A stretch of DNA of 64,000 nucleotides from Variovorax sp. OK212 (lineage in GTDB: Bacteria > Pseudomonadota > Gammaproteobacteria > Burkholderiales > Burkholderiaceae_C): the NCBI RefSeq assembly GCF_900112425.1, contig NZ_FOLP01000003.1, positions 620,001 to 684,000 of the forward strand, given 5' to 3'. Positions 48,510 to 57,773 of this stretch are shown here, in pieces. Made by a program: the position numbers and the translations under genes. Each line of letters begins with the position of its first letter. The stretch's first letter is position 1. Below the pieces are notes generated by a model. That model saw only the letters and a program-made list of their open reading frames with translations. It had not been told where the DNA came from and did no database searches.

Positions 48510-49241
48510 TCAAATCATCCCGCCGTTGATCGAGATGACCTGCCCCGTGATGTAGGCCGCCTCGTCGCTCGCCAGGAACGCGGCCAGCGCGGCCACTTCC
48601 TGCGGCGTACCGGCGCGCTTCACCGGCACCATCTGGTTGATGACCGCCGGGTCGAACACGGCGTCCGCCATCGGCGACGCGATGATCCCGGGCGCGATCG
48701 CATTCACCGTGACGCCGCGCGACGCCACTTCGAGCGACAGCGCCTTGGTCGCGCTGTTCAGCGCGCCCTTGGCCGCGGCATAGTTCACCTGCCCCTTGTT
48801 GCCCGCGATCGCGGCCACGGACGAGATGTTCAGGATGCGGCCCCAACGCGTGCGCATCATCGGCAGCAGCAACGGCTGCGTGACGCGGAAGAAGCCGTTG
48901 AGCGACACGTCGATCACCTTGTGCCATTGCGCGGCGCGCATGCCGGGCAGCACGGCGTCGTCGTGCACACCCGCGTTGTTGACCAGGATCTGCACCGGCC
49001 CGGCTTCCAGGATGCGCGCGGTGGCGGCCGCGCAGGCCTCGTCGCTGCACAGGTCGAACACATGGCATTCCGCCTTGCCGCCCGCCGCCGCGATCGACGC
49101 GGCCAGTTGCTCGACGGCCTCGGGCCGCGAATTCGCGTGCAGCAGCACCGTGGCGCCATCGCGCGCCAGGCGTTGCGCCATGGCCGCGCCGAGCGCGCCG
49201 CTCGCGCCGGTGATCAGTGCGCGTTTTCCTTCGAGACTCAT
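48510..49241 (-). CDS. 3-ketoacyl-ACP reductase (FabG/ApeQ type)
   Basis: This 243-residue short-chain dehydrogenase should reduce beta-ketoacyl-ACP with NADPH. Seen are TGASGALGAAMA (cofactor loop), NNAGVHDD, catalytic Ser in NISSVAAIAG, Tyr154 and Lys158 in NYAAAKGAL, and the C-terminal YITGQVISINGGM typical of FabG. It is the last gene of the minus-strand operon and overlaps the dehydratase gene by 4 bases. In aryl-polyene clusters this reductase works with a dehydratase and ketosynthases; here the synthases are absent. Identity as a ketoreductase is firm; assignment to polyene synthesis comes from context. Confidence 0.9.
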   Translation of the reverse strand: MSLEGKRALITGASGALGAAMAQRLARDGATVLLHANSRPEAVEQLAASIAAAGGKAECHVFDLCSDEACAAATARILEAGPVQILVNNAGVHDDAVLPGMRAAQWHKVIDVSLNGFFRVTQPLLLPMMRTRWGRILNISSVAAIAGNKGQVNYAAAKGALNSATKALSLEVASRGVTVNAIAPGIIASPMADAVFDPAVINQMVPVKRAGTPQEVAALAAFLASDEAAYITGQVISINGGMI

Positions 49242-49711
49242 GGCGATGGGGTGCTTTCTGTGGCCAGCGGCGTGTTGAGGACGACCACGGCGCGGCCCTC
49301 GGCCAGCACGCGGCTGTCGTCGGCCGTCACCGTGAACGCATAAAGAATCTGGCGGTCGTCGCCCGACAGGCGCTGGGCGCGCACCTGCAGCGCGCCGGGC
49401 ACGTCGTCCAGCCGCGCCACCGCCAGCTTGACGTTGCGCGCGCTCGCCAAAAAACCGGCCGAGGGCGTGCTGCCCTCCGCGGCCAGCAGCCCGCCGTGCA
49501 GCGCCATCGCCTGCGCCGCGTACTCCACGGCGTTGGGCGCGAGCAGGCCGCTTTCGGTGCGCAGCGGGTTGTCGGCCTGCGCGTGCGTGGTGGTGCTGCA
49601 ATGGATGGCGTCGGCGTCCCAGCTTTCGAGCCGCTCCAGCAGGCACATGCTGCCGCTGTGCGGAATGCGCCGGGCAATGCCGTCGCGGTCGAGCGTCTGC
49701 GGCGCGGTCAT
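49238..49711 (-). CDS. hotdog-fold 3-hydroxyacyl-ACP dehydratase (ApeP-like)
   Basis: This is a 157-residue single hotdog domain. RIPHSGSMCLLERLESWD places the catalytic His18 and PNAVEYAAQAMALHGGL the catalytic Glu63 on the central helix, as in FabZ/ApeP. GFLASARNVKLAVARLDDVPG is the conserved strand of polyene-cluster dehydratases. It would dehydrate 3-hydroxyacyl-ACP to the trans-2-enoyl form, leaving conjugated double bonds if no enoyl reductase acts. It overlaps both neighbours by 4 bases. Confidence 0.85.
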   Translation of the reverse strand: MTAPQTLDRDGIARRIPHSGSMCLLERLESWDADAIHCSTTTHAQADNPLRTESGLLAPNAVEYAAQAMALHGGLLAAEGSTPSAGFLASARNVKLAVARLDDVPGALQVRAQRLSGDDRQILYAFTVTADDSRVLAEGRAVVVLNTPLATESTPSP

Positions 49712-50478
49712 GCGGCGGGGTCCAGGTCGGCCACCAGCAGCACGTTGGCAAAGGGCGTGCCTTCGCTCATCGGCATGCTCTGCACGCGGAATCCCAGGCG
49801 CTGCAGCAGCGCGTTCCATTCGGCCAGCGGGCGGCCCCAGGTCGGCGAAACCTTGTGGCCGCGGATGCGCGTAACCGTGCGGTCGACCCACTGGCTGATC
49901 GCAAAACCGCGGCGGCTCGACGCATCGCCCACGCGCAGCAGCAACCGCGCCTGCGGGTTGCCGCCGCGGCGCAGCGCGTCGCGCACCCGCACGAGCACGC
50001 CTTCCTGCGCCTCGAGGTCCACGTAGTGCAGCACGTCGAGGATCACGACGAGGTCGCAGTCGGGCAGGTTCGCCGAGCACATGTCGGCGCAGAGAAGCCG
50101 GGGCGCGGGCAGCAGATGGCCGATGGAGGCTTCGGCGCGCGCCACGTCCTTGGGCATCAGCTCGATGCCGGTGTAGTCGGCGCGCTCCGGCGTGGCGGCC
50201 CATGACGCCGGCCAGCGGCCCTGCTTCTGCATGACGCTCATCGACGCCAGCAGGCTCGCGAACAGGCCCTGCCCGCAGCCGATGTCGACCACGCGCCGAT
50301 GCTGCGCACCGATCAGCCCGCGTTCGAGCAGCCCGCGAAACACCGGGTCGCGTCCCAGCTTGCCGCGCGCGAAGTGCCAGGCGAAGCTGCCGCCTTTCTT
50401 GTAGGGAACGGTCGCGGCCTCGTGCAGCTCGCGCCAGGCGGTGTCCGTCGAAGACGACGGCGACATCACGGCGCTCAT
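49708..50478 (-). CDS. SAM-dependent methyltransferase
   Basis: This is a 256-residue class I methyltransferase. The SAM loop is VVDIGCGQGLFASLL, followed by the acidic YTGIELMPKDVARAEA and the post-loop LVVILDVLHYVDLEAQEGVLVRVRDALRRGG. The acceptor is unknown; aryl-polyene clusters often carry a methyltransferase that decorates the aryl head group, which would fit. It starts MSAVMSP at 50478 and overlaps the deacetylase gene and the dehydratase gene by 4 bases each. Confidence 0.85.
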   Translation of the reverse strand: MSAVMSPSSSTDTAWRELHEAATVPYKKGGSFAWHFARGKLGRDPVFRGLLERGLIGAQHRRVVDIGCGQGLFASLLASMSVMQKQGRWPASWAATPERADYTGIELMPKDVARAEASIGHLLPAPRLLCADMCSANLPDCDLVVILDVLHYVDLEAQEGVLVRVRDALRRGGNPQARLLLRVGDASSRRGFAISQWVDRTVTRIRGHKVSPTWGRPLAEWNALLQRLGFRVQSMPMSEGTPFANVLLVADLDPAA

Positions 50479-51320
50479 GCTTTCAGGCCCTCGGGCAATG
50501 TGACAGCGCGCAGTCCATCGGCGCGCAGGCGTTCGAGCAACAAGGGCAATACCTCCAGCAAAACGGGTTGTCCTTCGGCCGTGCGCGCGGCGTTGCCGTC
50601 GTGCAGCAACAGGATGTCGCGGGCCTGCAGGTCGCGGCTCAGGCGCGCCATCACCTTGGCGGCGTCGCCTTCGCGCGTGTCGAAGCCGCGCCGCGTCCAG
50701 CTCACGAGCGAAAGGCCGAGGCGGTGCAGCACGGGTTCGAGAAAGGGGTTGCGCAGGCCGGCCGGCGCGCGGAAACAGGTGGGACGCTGGCCGGTGACGT
50801 CGCTCAGGATGTCCTGTGCGCGCGCGATCTCGGCCGCGAAACCGCGTGGTCCGAGAAAGGAAAAATTGTGCCGGTGCTGCGCCGTGTGGTTCTGGATGCT
50901 GTGGCCGCGCGCGACGATCTCGCGCGCCAGCTCGGGGTGCGCCAGCACGCGCTCGGCAATGCAGAAGAAGGTGGCGCGCTGGCCGTGCGCGTCGAGCAGG
51001 TCGAGCACGCGCGGCGTGACCTCGGGCTCCGGCCCGTCGTCGATGGTGATCGCCACTTCGCGCCGCGCCGCCGCCGCCTCGGGCAGCCGCGTGACGTTCG
51101 GCCCCAGCAGGTTGCTGCGCGGCGTCAGGCCGGCGCCGGTGATCAGCGCGTGGTTCAACACGATGGCGCCCACGGCCCAGGGCCATGCGCCCGGCACCAG
51201 CACGCCCGCGCCGATGGCCGCGACGTGCCACGCCGCGCTGGCGCGGATGGCCGTCGGCCAGGGCCAGGATTCGGTGCGGGTCGAAGCGGATGCGGTGGAC
51301 ATGGAAGCGGATTTTCCCAT
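50475..51320 (-). CDS. polysaccharide deacetylase (CE4/NodB) family protein
   Basis: This is a 281-residue protein with two hydrophobic N-terminal segments (AAIGAGVLVPGAWPWAVGAIVLNHALI) and a NodB domain: EVAITIDDGPEPEVT with the metal Asp, GHSIQNHTAQH with the two His, and FRAPAGLRNPF. The active site looks intact, so it should hydrolyse an N- or O-acyl group at the membrane or outside it. A CE4 enzyme is not a core aryl-polyene function as I know it. The ATG at 51320 shares a base with the MMPL stop; an ATG six codons later is possible. Confidence 0.88.
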   Translation of the reverse strand: MGKSASMSTASASTRTESWPWPTAIRASAAWHVAAIGAGVLVPGAWPWAVGAIVLNHALITGAGLTPRSNLLGPNVTRLPEAAAARREVAITIDDGPEPEVTPRVLDLLDAHGQRATFFCIAERVLAHPELAREIVARGHSIQNHTAQHRHNFSFLGPRGFAAEIARAQDILSDVTGQRPTCFRAPAGLRNPFLEPVLHRLGLSLVSWTRRGFDTREGDAAKVMARLSRDLQARDILLLHDGNAARTAEGQPVLLEVLPLLLERLRADGLRAVTLPEGLKA

Positions 51321-53722
51321 CAGGCACGCGGTGCCGGCGAGGCCTGCGGCGGCGTCACGCGCCGCGCAAAAGCCGCCGACAGCAGCAGCGCCAGCAAGGC
51401 GCCCGGCGCCACCACGCGGCCGATGGACGACAGCGCCGGAATGTCCGAGATCGCGATCAGCCCGAACGACACCACGGTCGTCAGGTTGGCCAGCATCAGC
51501 GACGCCAGCGTGTCTTCGTCGGCACGCCCCGTGGTGCGCAGCTGGTCGAAGAACAGCGCGTAGTTGGAGCCCACCGCCACGATCAGCAGCAGCCCCACCA
51601 GGTGCAGGATGCCCAGGGCCGCCTGCAGCACCGCCATGCCGCCCAGCGTGAGCACCACCGCGAACAGCAGCGGCTGGCACACGGCCACCAGCCGGCGCCA
51701 CGAGCGCAGGTAGATGCCCAGCAGCACCACCACGGCCAGCGCGCCGAGCAGCACCTGCACGAAGGCCTCGTGCAGGTAACGCTGGTACAGCCCCGCGAGC
51801 TCGCGGCCGACATCGACCACCTGCACTTCGGGCAGGCCGGCCAGCGCGGCTTCGAGGCGGCCCTGGTCGAACTTGGCTCCCGGGTGCAGCACCAGCAGCG
51901 TGCCCCAGCCGCCGCCGGGGCGCTGGTACATCAGCGTGTTGAGCACCGAGCCCAGCGGCCCGTCGGCCAGGTCGGCGCGCTGCACGGGCGCGAGCTTGCG
52001 CGCCGCTTCCACGTCGTCCAGGAAGGGGCCGAGGCGCGAGGCCGGCAGCGGCAGGCCCTTGGTGGCCTCGCCGAGGTTGGCGCGCAGCGTGTCGGCATTC
52101 GGCAGGCTGGCGATGCGCGCCGCCTGCGTCTGCATGCTCGGCAGCACGCGGGTGACGGCTTCGTAGCCGACGAGTTCGCCCTTGTCCACCAGCGCGTCGA
52201 GCCGGGCCGCGGCGGCCTCGGTGTTGCGCAGCGCGGCCTGTTCGTCGTTGCCGTAGGCCACGACCAGCACGCCGCCGTCGCTGGCGCCGATGTCGTTGCG
52301 CAGCGTTTCGTCGAGCTGTTGCGCGGCCTTGGGCACCGGGCTCATCGCGCCAAGGTCGGCGCGCCACAGGTGGCCGCCCTGCCACAGCACCAGCGCCAGC
52401 GCGGCCACGCCGAGCGCGGCCAGCGGCCAGCGCAGGCTGGGCAGGCCGCGCACCAGCGCACCGGCCATCTGCGCCATGTACTTGCGCATGCCCATGCCGG
52501 TGGCGCCGTCGGGTGCCAGCATCGGCAGCACGTAGCGGGTGGCAAGCGCCGCCGAGACCAGGCCGGCAATGGAGAACACGCCCAGCTGCGCCAGCCCCGG
52601 GAAGCCCGAGAACACCAGCGCCGCGAAGCCGCACACCGAAGTCAGCAGGCCCAGCCGCACGGTGGGCCAGTTCAGGTCGCGCCAGCGGCGCCAGCCGGTG
52701 CCGGCCACGGCGGCGCCTCGTGCCTGGATCAGGTAATAGATGGCGTAGTCCACCGTCTCGCCGATCAGCGTGCTGCCGAAGCCCAGCGTGAGCCCGTGCA
52801 CCGAACCGAACACCACGCTCACGCTCGCCGTGCCGATCACCACGCCCGTGGCCACCGGCAGGAAGGCGATGACCAGCGCGCGCGGCGAGGCGAAGGCCAG
52901 CAGCAGCAGGCAGCCCATCACGATGCCGCCCACCACCGCGAGGTGCATGGCTTCGGTCTTGATCTTGTCGCGGCTCATCACCGAGAACACCGGCGGGCCG
53001 CTGAGCAGCAGCTTGGGGGCATCGGCGCCCATGTCGCGCGCGGCGGCCTCGTAGGCGGCATGCACCCGGGCGATGGCCACGGCCTGCGCGTCGAGGTCGC
53101 CGCCGGCGGCGCGCGTGGTGGCGATCATCAGCGCGCGCGGCGCGCTGCGCGACATCCACACGCCGTCTTCGCTGCGCGGTGCGCTCGCGGGCATCAGCTC
53201 CATGGCGATGCGCTGCGTCTCGCCGGTCGGGTCGCGGTCGAGGAACGGCTTGACGACGTTGCCGGCCGGGGTGCCCAGCATCGACAGGGTTTCGTTGATC
53301 GCGTCGCGCAGGCCTTCGGTGCTGAACTGGCCGGGCGTGACGCCGGGCGACAGCTGGTAGCGGTGCTGGAACACCCAGGTGCCCGCGTCGCTCCAGTCGC
53401 TGACGTCGCCGTTCTGGACCAGGTCGAACAGCTTGCTCTCGCGCATGTCCTTGGCCACCGCGCGCGACACGGCCGCGCGTTGCTCGGTGCTGCCGCCCTC
53501 GATGCCCAGCATGAGCGTGCGCGAGGCCACGCCGCTTTGCAGCTGCTCGATGAGCACGCGCTGGCGAACGTCGGGGCTCTTGGGCAGGAAGGCCGAGAGG
53601 TCGGCGCCGATCTGCGTGCGGGCGATGATCACCGCGCCGCACAGCAGCACCAGCAGCCATGCCAGCAGCACGACCGCCCGGCGCGACCAGCTCGGCGGGC
53701 CGTCGGTCTGCGGCGCCGTCAC
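51320..53722 (-). CDS. MMPL/RND-family exporter (ApeM-like)
   Basis: This 800-residue RND-type transporter has twelve predicted membrane segments and two large periplasmic loops, starting from a GTG that overlaps the LolA-like stop. AVVLLAWLLVLLCGAVIIA is the first helix; GSTLIGETVDYAIYYLIQARG and LIVAVGSNYALFFDQLRTTGRADED mark the two conserved transmembrane-4 equivalents. Relatives in xanthomonadin and aryl-polyene clusters are thought to move the lipid-linked pigment across the inner membrane. The longer open frame upstream overlaps the LolA gene and is not used. Confidence 0.9.
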   Translation of the reverse strand: MTAPQTDGPPSWSRRAVVLLAWLLVLLCGAVIIARTQIGADLSAFLPKSPDVRQRVLIEQLQSGVASRTLMLGIEGGSTEQRAAVSRAVAKDMRESKLFDLVQNGDVSDWSDAGTWVFQHRYQLSPGVTPGQFSTEGLRDAINETLSMLGTPAGNVVKPFLDRDPTGETQRIAMELMPASAPRSEDGVWMSRSAPRALMIATTRAAGGDLDAQAVAIARVHAAYEAAARDMGADAPKLLLSGPPVFSVMSRDKIKTEAMHLAVVGGIVMGCLLLLAFASPRALVIAFLPVATGVVIGTASVSVVFGSVHGLTLGFGSTLIGETVDYAIYYLIQARGAAVAGTGWRRWRDLNWPTVRLGLLTSVCGFAALVFSGFPGLAQLGVFSIAGLVSAALATRYVLPMLAPDGATGMGMRKYMAQMAGALVRGLPSLRWPLAALGVAALALVLWQGGHLWRADLGAMSPVPKAAQQLDETLRNDIGASDGGVLVVAYGNDEQAALRNTEAAAARLDALVDKGELVGYEAVTRVLPSMQTQAARIASLPNADTLRANLGEATKGLPLPASRLGPFLDDVEAARKLAPVQRADLADGPLGSVLNTLMYQRPGGGWGTLLVLHPGAKFDQGRLEAALAGLPEVQVVDVGRELAGLYQRYLHEAFVQVLLGALAVVVLLGIYLRSWRRLVAVCQPLLFAVVLTLGGMAVLQAALGILHLVGLLLIVAVGSNYALFFDQLRTTGRADEDTLASLMLANLTTVVSFGLIAISDIPALSSIGRVVAPGALLALLLSAAFARRVTPPQASPAPRA

Positions 53723-54369
53723 GGCGTGGTGCGTCCGGGGGGGCCGGACGGAGCCGTGGCCGCCGGTGCGGCCGGCGCCGTTGCGGCCGGTGCGGCGCCC
53801 GGCGTGATGTTCATCGACGAGCGGTCGCCGCCGACGAACTCCATCTCGAGCGCGAGCACGTCGCTCGCGCGGCCGCTGATGCGCATGCTGCGCACCTGCG
53901 CGGCCAGCCGGCTGTCCAGCGGCACGAGGTCGAGCGTCCACTTGGCCGGCGAGCCCGTCACCGTGCTCTTGAAGTAGCGCTGCAACGTGGCGCCGTCACC
54001 GGTGAGCGTGCCGCGCATGGCTTCGACCAGGCCCAGCAGCTCGGGCATGCTGTCGAGTGCCAGCGTGCGGTTGCGGCCGCCGCGCGACAGCGTGAGCGTG
54101 TTGCCCTCGACCGCCATGGTCTCGATGCGCGGCGACAGCGTGCGGCGCACCAGCTTGTCGGGCGCGTCGAAGCTCAGCGTGCCGCTGGCGTCGAGCGGGC
54201 CTTCGAGGCCGTGCACGAAGCGTTGTTCGGTGAAGCGGGCCTCGCCGCTCTTCTGCTTGGCCAGCAGGCTCATCAGCTCGGGCAAATCGAAGGCCGCCCA
54301 GGCCGGTGCCGCGCCCAGCGTCAGGGCCAGCGCCAGCACGAATGCCTTGCCAAGCGAGTCAAGCCGCAT
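53719..54369 (-). CDS. LolA-like outer-membrane lipoprotein carrier protein (ApeL-like)
   Basis: This is a 216-residue exported protein. The signal peptide MRLDSLGKAFVLALALTLGAAPAWA precedes a LolA-fold domain: LMSLLAKQKSGEARFTEQRFVHGLEGPLDASGTL matches the LolA-related proteins of pigment clusters. A Pro/Ala/Thr-rich tail of about 30 residues follows. It probably shuttles a lipidic product through the periplasm. The ATG at 54369 begins the signal peptide and lies inside the acyltransferase stop region; an ATG six codons upstream is an alternative. Confidence 0.82.
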   Translation of the reverse strand: MRLDSLGKAFVLALALTLGAAPAWAAFDLPELMSLLAKQKSGEARFTEQRFVHGLEGPLDASGTLSFDAPDKLVRRTLSPRIETMAVEGNTLTLSRGGRNRTLALDSMPELLGLVEAMRGTLTGDGATLQRYFKSTVTGSPAKWTLDLVPLDSRLAAQVRSMRISGRASDVLALEMEFVGGDRSSMNITPGAAPAATAPAAPAATAPSGPPGRTTP

Positions 54370-55384
54370 CTTCGAGCCAGAAATCATGAAAGTTGAACCA
54401 GTTGTAGGGGTACGCGCGGCACAGCGCCTCCAGGCGCGCCACGTAGGCTTCCACCGCCGCGCGGATGCGCGCTTCGCGCTCCTCGGGGCTGGCGGCACGC
54501 TCGCGGAAGTCGGCCAGCGGGTCGAACCGGACATCGTAGCGCCCGCCTCCGCCGTAAAGCCCCGCCATGAAGAAGACCTTGCGGCGCAGCAGCGACGCGA
54601 GGCGAAACGGGCCGTCGTTGAAGACGGCGGGCTGCCCGAGGAACGGCAGCACGATGTTGTTGCCGCGCTGCTGGGCGGGCTGCTCCTCGCTGCCCGGCAG
54701 CGTTCGGTCGGCCAGCATGCCGCCCATGCCGCCGCCGTCGAGCCAGTCGCGCAGGTCGAGCATCGAGTGCGGGCGGCCCAGCGCGATCACGTGCGGGCGC
54801 AGTTCGGGCACCGCAATGGCGTTGAGGATGCCGGTGATGCGCTGCGCGTTGTCCGGGTACATGAGCATCGCCAGGCGCATGTCGCGCTGGTGCGTCTGCT
54901 GCTTGCAGGCGCCCAGCGCCTCGAAGCTGCCGACGTGCGCGCCGAGCAGGAAGGCACCCCGCCCGCTCGCCAGCTCGGCGTCGACCGGCTCGTTGCCTTC
55001 GATCTTCACCTCGAACAGGTCCATGCGCCCGCGCAGGAAGTACACGCGGTCCAGCACGGTCGAGGCAAAGGCGTGCAGCAGGCGGAAACCGTCGAACCAG
55101 CCCGCGCGCGGGCCGATGGCACGGAACAGGTAGCGCTTGATGTGGCGGCGCTGCGCCGGCGCGAACAGGAGAAAGTACAGCGCGATCGGCGGCAGCAGCA
55201 GCCGCGTGACGTGGCGCCCGAAGAACAGCGCCATGAACACGATGAAGCGCAGCGCGAGCATGTTGCTGCGCTCGGGCGCACGGGCCCAGTCGCCGCTCTC
55301 CCCTTTGGGGGTCGGGTGAGACGCCTGGCTCGTGTGGGCCGCCTCTTTCACGGCGTGCGCCTCGACGTGCGTGTGCTTCATCAC
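54359..55384 (-). CDS. lysophospholipid/LpxL-type acyltransferase (LPLAT)
   Basis: This is a 341-residue membrane-associated acyltransferase of the LpxL/HtrB superfamily. One membrane segment near residues 45-70 (FIVFMALFFGRHVTRLLLPPIALYFLLF) precedes the catalytic HX4E motif GAHVGSFEAL, with MGGMLADRTLPGSEE and a substrate block FFMAGLYGGGG. It would transfer the completed polyene acyl chain to a lipid or glycolipid acceptor. The N-terminal 40 residues are hydrophilic and unconserved. The start is GTG at 55384 or ATG one codon later, overlapping the ligase stop. Confidence 0.85.
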   Translation of the reverse strand: MMKHTHVEAHAVKEAAHTSQASHPTPKGESGDWARAPERSNMLALRFIVFMALFFGRHVTRLLLPPIALYFLLFAPAQRRHIKRYLFRAIGPRAGWFDGFRLLHAFASTVLDRVYFLRGRMDLFEVKIEGNEPVDAELASGRGAFLLGAHVGSFEALGACKQQTHQRDMRLAMLMYPDNAQRITGILNAIAVPELRPHVIALGRPHSMLDLRDWLDGGGMGGMLADRTLPGSEEQPAQQRGNNIVLPFLGQPAVFNDGPFRLASLLRRKVFFMAGLYGGGGRYDVRFDPLADFRERAASPEEREARIRAAVEAYVARLEALCRAYPYNWFNFHDFWLEDAA

Positions 55385-57135
55385 GCCGAATCTTGCACGG
55401 CCGTCCAGCGGCCGGTGACGGCCACCACGCCGTCGCAGCGCACGTCGAAACGCACGCCGCGCGCGGCGCCGGCTTCCGGCTGCAGCTCGATCGACAGGGT
55501 GCTGCCGGGCCGCACGGGCGCCAGGAACTTGGCGGCGGCGAGCGTCGGGTTGGCGCCCAGGCGCGCGGTGAGCGCCGGCACGCGGCGAATGGCTTCCATC
55601 ACCTCGGCCAGCACCAGCGCGCCCGGCAGCAGCGGCTGCCCCGGGAAATGCCCGGCAAACACGGGATGGTCGGCGGGCACGGTGTGCGCCATCTGCACCG
55701 GCGTGTCGTCCTCGGCGAGCTGCGCCAGCGCGAACTCGCGCAGCGCCCGCACGGTGAGCTTGCCCGTGCCTTCGCGCGGGAACGCCTTGACCTGCACCAC
55801 GCGGCGCGGCACGAACACCGGCTCCAGCCGCTGGCGCAAGGCCGCGATGATCTGGCCCGCGCTCAGCGTCGGCGCGACCACAAAGGCCACCGGCCGCACC
55901 ACGCCGTCAGCCACCTCGTCGGGCAGCCAGAAGGCGCCGTCGTCCACGCCGGCAATGCTGTTCAGATGAAAGTTCAGGTGCGCCAGCGAACTGCGCCGCC
56001 CGGCCACGTGGATCAGGTCGTTGGCGCGGCCGAACAGGCGGAAGCGGCGCTCGTCGAGCAGCTCGAGCACGTCGGCCATGGGCGTGGGCTCGGGCATGAA
56101 GTCGCCCTGGAAGATGAAGCGCTCGGGGCCGCCGTCGGCCGAGGGCTCGGCGTGCACGCTGATCTCGCCGAAGGTTTCCCAGATCTCGCTGTCGGTGGTG
56201 CGGCGGGTGGCCACCTGCCCCGACTCGGTGCTGCCGTAGATCTCCAGCAGCACGGCGCCCATGGCCTGCTCGGCCTGTTGCGCGAGCTGCGGCGACAGCG
56301 GCGCGGTGGCCGACAGGATGAGGTCGACCGGCGGCAGCGCGATGCCCGACAGCAGCAGCGTCTTCAGGTGGAACGGCGTGGTCACCAGCGCGCGCGGGCG
56401 CGGCACCGAGGCCAGCGTCTGCGCCACGTCGGCCGGAAAGAACGGCCGGCCGCTTTCGAACGCGGCACCGCCGAGCATGGCCAGCAGCGCCGACGACTCG
56501 AGGCCGTAGCTGTGCTGCACCGGCACGGTCGCCACCAGCGTCAGGCCTTCGAGCGTGGGCCGCTCGAGCACGCGGCACAGGCGCTTCACCGCCACCGCGA
56601 CGTCGCCGACCAGCGTGCGCCAGGTCTTGGCATGCGGCTGCGGCACGCCGGTCGAACCCGAGGTCAGCAGGCTGGCGGCGTGCATGGCGCCGTCGATGCG
56701 CGGCACCGCGGCGCCGGCATCGCCTTCGAGGCTGGAGCGGTCTTCGATCAGCACGCGCTGCATGCCAGGGGTCTGCAGCTTCGCATCGTCAGTCAGCGCG
56801 AAGAGGTTCGGCCCGCCCGATTCGACCAGGCGCGCCAGCGTGTCGGGCCGCGCGTCGGGCGGCAGCAGGCTGGCATGGCCGCGCACCAGCGCGGCGCCCA
56901 GGCTCACGGCGAAGGCGTAGCGGTCGACGCACAGGTTCACGGCCGGCCCCTGCGCCGGCAGCGTGGGCGCGAAGCGCGCCACGTCGGCCAGGTACTGCCG
57001 CGTGCTCACGGGCACGCCCGCGCGCCAGGCCAGGGGGGCATCGGGGTCGCGCTCGGCAAGCAATGCCAGGAAGCCGGCCGGTTCCGAGGTCGAGGTATCT
57101 GTCGTCACGCGGGCCACGCCTGTGTCATCGGCCAC
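55381..57135 (-). CDS. AMP-dependent acyl-ACP ligase fused to a C-terminal dehydratase domain (ApeH/ApeI-like)
   Basis: This is a fusion of about 584 residues. The N-terminal ANL-type ligase (to about 440) shows SLLTSGSTGVPQPHAKTW (P-loop), YGSTESGQVATRR and RLFGRANDLIHVAGRR, and should activate an aryl or fatty acid with ATP. Residues after about 480 (VQMAHTVPADHPVFAGHFPGQPLLPGALVLAEVMEAI) form a FabA/Z-like hotdog domain with the catalytic His in HPVFAGHFPG. The gene for this fusion is typical of aryl-polyene clusters. The start is unclear: GTG at 57135, 57117 or 57108, all near the preceding stop. Confidence 0.85.
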   Translation of the reverse strand: MADDTGVARVTTDTSTSEPAGFLALLAERDPDAPLAWRAGVPVSTRQYLADVARFAPTLPAQGPAVNLCVDRYAFAVSLGAALVRGHASLLPPDARPDTLARLVESGGPNLFALTDDAKLQTPGMQRVLIEDRSSLEGDAGAAVPRIDGAMHAASLLTSGSTGVPQPHAKTWRTLVGDVAVAVKRLCRVLERPTLEGLTLVATVPVQHSYGLESSALLAMLGGAAFESGRPFFPADVAQTLASVPRPRALVTTPFHLKTLLLSGIALPPVDLILSATAPLSPQLAQQAEQAMGAVLLEIYGSTESGQVATRRTTDSEIWETFGEISVHAEPSADGGPERFIFQGDFMPEPTPMADVLELLDERRFRLFGRANDLIHVAGRRSSLAHLNFHLNSIAGVDDGAFWLPDEVADGVVRPVAFVVAPTLSAGQIIAALRQRLEPVFVPRRVVQVKAFPREGTGKLTVRALREFALAQLAEDDTPVQMAHTVPADHPVFAGHFPGQPLLPGALVLAEVMEAIRRVPALTARLGANPTLAAAKFLAPVRPGSTLSIELQPEAGAARGVRFDVRCDGVVAVTGRWTAVQDSA

Positions 57136-57769
57136 CGGCGCTGGAATCCACCGACGATGTGCCGTAGAACGCGCGCACGGCATCGACCAGCCGCGTGCGT
57201 TCGAATTCGGGATGCAGCCGGTACCGCACCAGGTGCTCGCCCACGAACAGCAGCGCCACCATCACGGGGCACAGCACGTTCGAGAACAGCGACCAGTCGG
57301 AAAACGGCCGGGTGAAATAGAGGGCGATCGACGCCACCACCACCAGCGCGAAGAACGCGGTCCAGATGCGCGTCAGTTGCGTGGTGTAGGCCAGCATGTG
57401 TCCCTTGAGCGGGTGCACGCGCTGCGCGAACTGGGTGATCAGCGGCAGGCCGTGGCCGCGCAGCGTGGAGCCGAACCAACCGCACAGCGCGGTATTGATC
57501 GCCACGTGCTGCATCACGTACAGGCGGTTCGGGTCGCCGGCCTCACCGAGGAAGACGAGCGCGAAGCCGCCCACGCCCAGCGCGGCCGCGGCGGCAAAGC
57601 CCCATCGGCCGAACCAGCTCGCGGCAAATCCCATGGCGGCCAGCCAGAGCGGGCCGAGCAACACCACCACCGCCCAGGGCGCCGTGGGGTGGAACACCGT
57701 CATCCAGTGAGAGAGGCCGGCATAAGCCACCCCTACCACCAGCAGGAGTGCTATTCGCCATCGAGACAT
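57125..57769 (-). CDS. COG4648-type inner-membrane protein (ApeG-like)
   Basis: This is a 214-residue protein with six membrane segments, beginning MSRWRIALLLVVGVAYAGLSHWM and including the conserved YVMQHVAINTALCGWFGSTLRGHGLPLITQFAQRVH cut by loops and the sequence HPLKGHMLAYTTQLTRIWTAFF. COG4648 proteins occur almost only in aryl-polyene/xanthomonadin clusters and are essential there without a known activity. It starts 4 bases after the ACP stop and overlaps the ligase start region. Confidence 0.85.
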   Translation of the reverse strand: MSRWRIALLLVVGVAYAGLSHWMTVFHPTAPWAVVVLLGPLWLAAMGFAASWFGRWGFAAAAALGVGGFALVFLGEAGDPNRLYVMQHVAINTALCGWFGSTLRGHGLPLITQFAQRVHPLKGHMLAYTTQLTRIWTAFFALVVVASIALYFTRPFSDWSLFSNVLCPVMVALLFVGEHLVRYRLHPEFERTRLVDAVRAFYGTSSVDSSAGGR

Positions 57770-57773
57770 GGGA

